A stretch of 64,000 nt of DNA from an uncultured Burkholderiales bacterium (GTDB lineage Bacteria > Pseudomonadota > Gammaproteobacteria > Burkholderiales > Burkholderiaceae), in contig CAMLJY010000012.1 in assembly GCA_946480465.1 (NCBI GenBank), positions 59,144 to 123,143 of the forward strand, in the 5' to 3' direction. The notes below the pieces were generated by a model that saw only the letters and a list, made by a program, of their open reading frames with translations, did no database searches and was not told where the DNA came from. Positions 58,780 through 64,000 of the stretch are shown piece after piece; the first letter of the stretch is position 1, and each line of letters begins with the position of its first letter. The position numbers and the translations under genes are program-made.

Positions 58780-59292
58780 TCATGTGCCGGCCCGCTGGGT
58801 CCGGGCCGCCGCCTGGCTGGCCATGCGGTACATCGCCGCAATGCTGTCCTCCGTGCCGTTCGCGGCCAGCTTGTGCAGCTTGCCGATCGGGTTCCAGAAG
58901 CCGCCGTTCGGCGCCCGCAGGCCGAAGCTGGTGCCGCTGAGGCCACGCTCGGTCGGGTCGGGCGTGTCCCAGCTGAAGCCGAGGTGGCGCACCAGCACCT
59001 CGCCGAAGTAGCAGCCGAAGACCAGCAGCGACTTGCGCAGGCTGTCGTGCGGCGTGGCGCTGGCCTTGAAGGCGAGGACCAGCGCATCGACCTTGTCCAG
59101 GCTGGCCGGCGAGTAGTCCAGCTCGACCTGGTGCACCAGCGCCGCCACCTGCACCGCCACCGCCGCCAGCTTGGACGCGGCCTCGGGCGTCAGCTCCGGG
59201 CCGGGCTCGGTGTCGACGAAGGGACGGGGCGGCGATGACGCGCCCGGTGGCCGCAGGATCCAGGCGAACGGTGTGCGCAACAGCTTCAGCAC
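58780..59292 (-). CDS. Uncharacterised protein
   Basis: A 170-residue protein with a probable GTG start at 59292. The middle is helical (AASKLAAVAVQVAALVHQVE and LDKVDALVLAFKASATPHDS), then LLVFGCYFGEVLVRHLGFSW and NPIGKLHKLAANGTEDSI. No known domain is recognised. Leu/Trp-rich parts suggest a compact soluble fold. It lies on the same strand as the next unknown gene. Confidence 0.6.
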   Translation of the reverse strand: MLKLLRTPFAWILRPPGASSPPRPFVDTEPGPELTPEAASKLAAVAVQVAALVHQVELDYSPASLDKVDALVLAFKASATPHDSLRKSLLVFGCYFGEVLVRHLGFSWDTPDPTERGLSGTSFGLRAPNGGFWNPIGKLHKLAANGTEDSIAAMYRMASQAAARTQRAGT

Positions 59293-59440
59293 GGTGGTCG
59301 GTCCTAACCTTCAGGATGAGCCGCAGCGCCTGCGGCGGCGCGATGATAGGTCCGCGAAGGCCGCCGGCGGCGGCCGGAACCCGCCCAATCAGGGGGCCGA
59401 TCGCCCAACGAATTAGGGGGGCTGCCGGCGAACGCGCCGG

Positions 59441-59941
59441 CTACTTGAAGGCCGGCGGTCCCCACATCGCGACGTAGAGCCGGCGCAGGCTCTCCGGCAT
59501 CAGCGCCCACATCGCCCGGCGCTCGCGCGGGGCCAGGTCGAACAGCAGGCCTTCGGTGTAGTAGACGTCGATGTACTCGCGCTCGGCCGCATCGGCCCGG
59601 GACAGCCGCCCGGCCATGAAGGCGAGGTGCCGCCCCGCCAGCTCGTGGTCGCCGGCGCGCAGGCGGCGGCGCGTGTCGGCCGCGAAGGCCTCCAGCATGT
59701 CGGTCGTGCTGATGGCCACGCTGCGGCGCTCGCGGGCGACGCGCCTCATCGCCACCGCGGACGCGGGGAACTGGCGCATCACCGCCAGCAGCAGCGCACG
59801 CACGCTGGGGTGGATGGCCGGCGCGGCGGCGGCGGCGGCGGCGGGTTCGGATGGGCGGGTCACGGAGGTTTCGGGCGTTGGCGCGGTGGCGCCTGGCGAC
59901 CGCAGGATCTTCGCACCGACGGCCCTCACCGGATCACCCAC
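59441..59941 (-). CDS. Uncharacterised protein
   Basis: A 166-residue protein from a GTG at 59941. The first 45 residues are Pro/Ala-rich, and the rest is helical with a conserved-looking C-terminus (AEREYIDVYYTEGLLFDLAP, then AMWALMPESLRRLYVAMWGP). The family is unknown to me. It may be cotranscribed with the gene at 58780-59292, 148 bp downstream. Confidence 0.6.
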   Translation of the reverse strand: MGDPVRAVGAKILRSPGATAPTPETSVTRPSEPAAAAAAAPAIHPSVRALLLAVMRQFPASAVAMRRVARERRSVAISTTDMLEAFAADTRRRLRAGDHELAGRHLAFMAGRLSRADAAEREYIDVYYTEGLLFDLAPRERRAMWALMPESLRRLYVAMWGPPAFK

Positions 59942-60049
59942 GCGATGCCGGCGCTAAGCTGGCGGGCCTTCCCGCTCCAACCGCGACGATGACCCGTTCC
60001 AGCGCACCGCCTGCCTCCGCCGACGGCCCATCCACACGCGCCGAAGGCC

Positions 60050-60688
60050 ATGGCCGCTGACCCGCTCGGCTCCGCCGCCTGGCACGAAGCCTGGCGCCGT
60101 GCCGGTGCCCGCGTGCCCGACACCGGACTGCGTGACGCGCTGATCGCGAGTTATCAGGAGCCGCAACGCGCGTACCACACGCTGCAGCACCTGCGCGAGG
60201 CGCTGGCGCTGCTGCCGCGCTGGGCGGCCGCGGCGCCGAACCCGGCGCACGTGGCGCTGGCGCTGTGGTTCCACGACGCGGTGTACGACCCCCGGGCCCG
60301 CGGCCCCGCCAACGAACGCCGCTCGGCCGACTGGGCCCGCTCGGCGGCCTGGGCCTGCGGCGCGCCGGACGAGACCGCCGATGCGCTGCACGCGCTGGTG
60401 ATGGCCACCTGCCACGACGCCGAGCCGGCCGACCCCGATGCCCAGCTGCTGGTCGACATCGACCTGGCGATCCTCGGCGCCGGCCGGGCGCGCTTCGACG
60501 AGTACGAGCAGCAGGTGCGGACCGAGTACGCGCACGTGCCGGACGCGGCCTTCCGCGAGGGGCGCCGCCGCGTGCTGCAGCAGTTCCTGGACCGGCCGCT
60601 GATCTACCGCACGCCCGCGGCGCGGCAGGCGCTGGAACGGCGGGCGCGAGCCAACCTGGCGCGGTCCATCGCGCAGCTGTCGGCGTAG
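60050..60688 (+). CDS. HD-domain family protein (predicted metal-dependent phosphohydrolase)
   Basis: A 212-residue protein with an HD-like set: YHTLQHLREALALLP, ALALWFHDAVYDPR (His-Asp) and ALVMATCHDAEPADPDAQ with LLVDIDLAILGAG. It is similar to small HD-domain proteins annotated as predicted HD phosphohydrolases. The start is ATG at 60050. Its substrate is unknown. It lies alone between two minus-strand groups. Confidence 0.85.
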   Translation: MAADPLGSAAWHEAWRRAGARVPDTGLRDALIASYQEPQRAYHTLQHLREALALLPRWAAAAPNPAHVALALWFHDAVYDPRARGPANERRSADWARSAAWACGAPDETADALHALVMATCHDAEPADPDAQLLVDIDLAILGAGRARFDEYEQQVRTEYAHVPDAAFREGRRRVLQQFLDRPLIYRTPAARQALERRARANLARSIAQLSA

Positions 60689-60813
60689 TGTTGCGGGCCA
60701 GCACGGGCCAGCACAGGCCAGCGCGGGCCGGCACGCCGCCGCCGGCTTCCCGCGCGCCGGCTGCCATCGCGCCCCGGAACCGTCCGGCGCCCCGCGCAGG
60801 GTGCACCGGGGCG

Positions 60814-61798
<985 letters not shown>

Positions 61799-61809
<11 letters not shown>

Positions 61810-64000
61810 CGGTGGATTCCTTCGGGCCGCCATCATCGCCGCTGGCGCGACCCCGCCGCGCAGCCGCGACAGGGGCCGGGGTCGGGGCCGGGGCCGGGAT
61901 CGCAACCGCGATCGGGATCGGCACCGCGTCAGCCCCGGCCGCGGCGAGCGGCGGGGCGGCCTGCGGGCCGGCCCGCGCCGCGGCCAGGTGCGCGGCCAGC
62001 GTCTCCAGGTCGAAGCCGCGCGCCAGCGCGCGCAGCCGCTCGACGTAGGCGGCGCTGTCGGGCCAGTCGGCCGCCAGCGCATCCAGCTTCTTCAGGATGC
62101 CGCGCACGTAGCCCAGGCGAACCAGGTCGTCCAGCCCCTGCAGCGCGTGCGCGGGCGGTGCCTGCAGCGCCGCGGGCGCGGCCGGCGGCGCGGGCGCGGC
62201 CGGCTCGGCCTGCAGCCACTGCAGCCGCAGCCGGCGCTCCAGCCAGCCCAGCAGCTCGACCATGCGCACCGGCTTGACCAGGAAGTCGCTGTCGCCGATG
62301 CCGAGGTCGTTCTCCAGCCCCTTGTCGTAGGCATTCGCCGAGACGATGGCCGCCGGCGCGTCCGACAGGCCTTCGGCGCGCAGCCTGCGCAGCGTGGTCC
62401 AGCCGTCGATGCCGGGCATCGCGAGGTCCAGGAAGATGGCGTCGACCCGCTCCACGGCCAGCAGCGCCAGCGCCTCCTCGCCGGACGCCGCCTGCAGCAG
62501 CTCGAAGCCCAGCGGCGCGAGGCGATCGGCCACCAGCCGGCGGTCGGCCTCCTCGTTGTCGACGACCAGCAGCCGGCGCCGCACGCCGCCGTAGCCGCTG
62601 ACTTTGCGCGCTATCGACCGGTGCCGCCCGGCCTGCCCCGCCGCCAGTTCGGGCAGGTAGAGGCGGATCGAGAAGCAGGTGCCCACGCCGGGCGTGGAAC
62701 GCACGGTCATCTCGCCGCCCATCAGGTCGGTGAGCATGCGGGCGATGGTCAGCCCCAGGCCGGTGCCGCCCACCGCGGTGGCGCCGGCGGCGGTGCCGCG
62801 CTCGAAGGGCTCGAAGACGCGCTGCAGCTCGGCCTCGCCCATGCCGGGGCCGGTGTCCTCGATCTCGAAGCGCGCCATCTCGCGCGAGTAGGCGCTGCGC
62901 AGCGTGACGCGGCCGGCGCGGGTGAACTTCACCGCGTTGCCGAGCAGGTTGATGAGGATCTGGCGCAGGCGCTTCTCGTCGGCCCGCACCAGCGCCGGCA
63001 GCGTGCCCGAGCGCTGGTGCTGGAAGCTCAGGCCGCGCGCCGCGGCCTGCAGCTCGAACATGCGGGCGATCTCGTCCAGCACCTCGGCGAAGCGCGTCGG
63101 CGCGGCTTCCAGCGCCAGGCGGCCGCTTTCGATGCGGGCGATGTCCAGCGTGCCTTCGATCAGGCTCAGCAAATGGTCGCCGCCGCGGCGGATCACCTGC
63201 ACCGCGTCGCGCCGGTGCGCGGGCACGGCGGGGTCGTCCTCCAGCAGCTGCGCATAGCCCAGGATGGAATTGAGCGGCGTGCGCAGCTCGTGGCTGATGG
63301 TGGTGATGTAGCGGCTCTTGGCCTGGTTGGCGGCATCGGCGGCGGCCTTGGCCTGCTGCAGCTGGGCATCGGTGCGCTGGTGCGATTCGATCTCGCGCTT
63401 CAGCGCCGCCGCCTGTTCCTCCAGCGCGCGGGCCTGCTGCTCCAGGGCCTGCGTTTGCCGGCGCGATTCTTCCTGCGCCGCCTGCCGGCTGCGGTGCGCC
63501 AGCACCATCCACCAGGCCACCATGCCGGCGGCGATCAATAACACCAGAAAGGCCTGTCCATAGCCGGCGCGCAGCAGCGGTGCGATCAGGGCGGCTTCCT
63601 CGCCCATGGTGCGCACGCCCAGCAGGTACAGGCCGCCGAAGAGCGCCGCCAGCAGGGGCACGATGCCGATCATCAGCAGCAGGTAGTGCGCCAGGCCGCG
63701 TTCCAGGTGCGGCGCCATGCTGCGCGGCAGCAGGCGCTGCAGCAGGCCCAGCCACTGCGCGGACAGGCGGGCGTCCGGCTTGCACAGGTCGTCGCAGCGC
63801 GCATCCAGCGTGCAGCACAGCGAGCAGATCGGGCCGCCATAGGCCGGGCAGCGGGCCATGTCCTCGGGCTCGTACTCGCGCTCGCAGATGCAGCACAGGC
63901 CCAGGCGCGGGCCGCGCAGCACCGCCGCCAGCGGACGGGCCCCGCCATCCGCGCCATCCGCGCCATCCGCGCCATCCGCGCCATCCGCGCCATCCGCGCC
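61799..64000 (-). CDS. Hybrid sensor histidine kinase, N-terminus cut by window edge
   Basis: The frame is open to the right edge, so the N-terminus is missing; a GTG at 63922 is probably internal. The visible part has a Cys-rich segment (CCICEREYEPEDMARCP, then CSLCCTLDARC), two membrane helices, a coiled coil, a kinase core with His in TISHELRTPLNSILGYAQLL, an ATPase (LLGNAVKFT, VGGTGLGLTIARMLTDLMGG) and a receiver with LDLAMPGIDGWTTLRR. At the edge the residues are Asp-Gly-Ala repeats encoded by a 9-bp DNA repeat. The C-terminal 170 residues are Ala/Pro-rich with a helical block. The gene is coupled to the LuxR regulator. Long NahK/ErcS-like kinases have a transporter domain in this position; whether one lies beyond the edge cannot be seen. 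Confidence 0.87.
63942..64000. repeat. 9-bp tandem repeat at the right edge
   Basis: GCGCCATCC repeats six times or so up to the end of the window. On the minus strand, in the kinase frame, it encodes Asp-Gly-Ala units. The array may continue beyond the window. Confidence 0.85.

Noticed and set aside
63673..63993. Minus-strand frame beginning with Met-Ala-Arg repeats at the right edge
   Set aside because: It is the 9-bp repeat read in another frame; the kinase frame has clear domains.

Overview
The window is high-GC (about 70%) chromosomal DNA from a betaproteobacterium. It most resembles Burkholderiales of the Rubrivivax/Ideonella/Leptothrix type. I infer this from the division and cell wall (dcw) gene order, the thiC-thiO-thiS-thiG-thiDE order, two tripartite-tricarboxylate (Bug-type) binding proteins, a PEP-CTERM protein and heavy GC3 bias. 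No plasmid, phage, IS element or CRISPR array is visible.

Layout. 1-2200: a gene cut by the left edge, an L7/L12-like membrane protein, a nuoB fragment and a Cache-domain protein. 2580-8542: the thiamine operon, with a TPP riboswitch and a candidate Shine-Dalgarno-sequestering hairpin ahead of thiC. 8700-14210: a caspase-like protease, a beta-barrel protein, an epimerase/acetyltransferase pair, a decayed esterase and a PEP-CTERM protein. 14476-17567: phospholipid synthesis genes (PlsC-like, CdsA-like), ruvC and a dienelactone hydrolase.

17619-42479 (minus strand) is the dcw cluster, transcribed mraZ-rsmH-ftsL-ftsI-murE-murF-mraY-murD-ftsW-murG-murC-ddlB-ftsQ-ftsA-ftsZ, mostly with start/stop overlaps. 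lpxC, normally next to ftsZ, is about 5.8 kb away. The gap holds a DnaJ-like gene, a bacterial calpain, a lower-GC stretch with small genes, and remnants of a thiolase and a MocR-type regulator. MurD carries an acidic Pro/Ala/Glu-rich insertion of about 110 residues.

42810-48322: a MarR/siderophore-interacting-protein divergon with a paired operator, an alpha-carbonic anhydrase, and an HxlR-MFS operon divergent from a carboxymuconolactone-decarboxylase-like gene with twin palindromes between them. The 3' end of that last gene runs into rnpB (RNase P RNA, minus strand). 48398-57427: cysK, a J-domain protein, a succinylglutamate desuccinylase-like gene, two divergent Bug-type binding proteins, a LysR regulator and a BvgS-like hybrid kinase. 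57565-64000: dodecin, a PAP2-like membrane protein, two unknown genes, an HD-domain protein, and a LuxR-type response regulator with a hybrid kinase that runs off the right edge.

Short tandem repeats (6, 8, 9, 11, 12 and 26 bp units) recur both between genes and inside coding regions. No single locus is a clearly new multi-gene system. The observations most worth checking are the MurD insertion, the calpain in the ftsZ-lpxC gap, the twin HxlR palindromes, the coding gene running into rnpB, and the decayed gene remnants.
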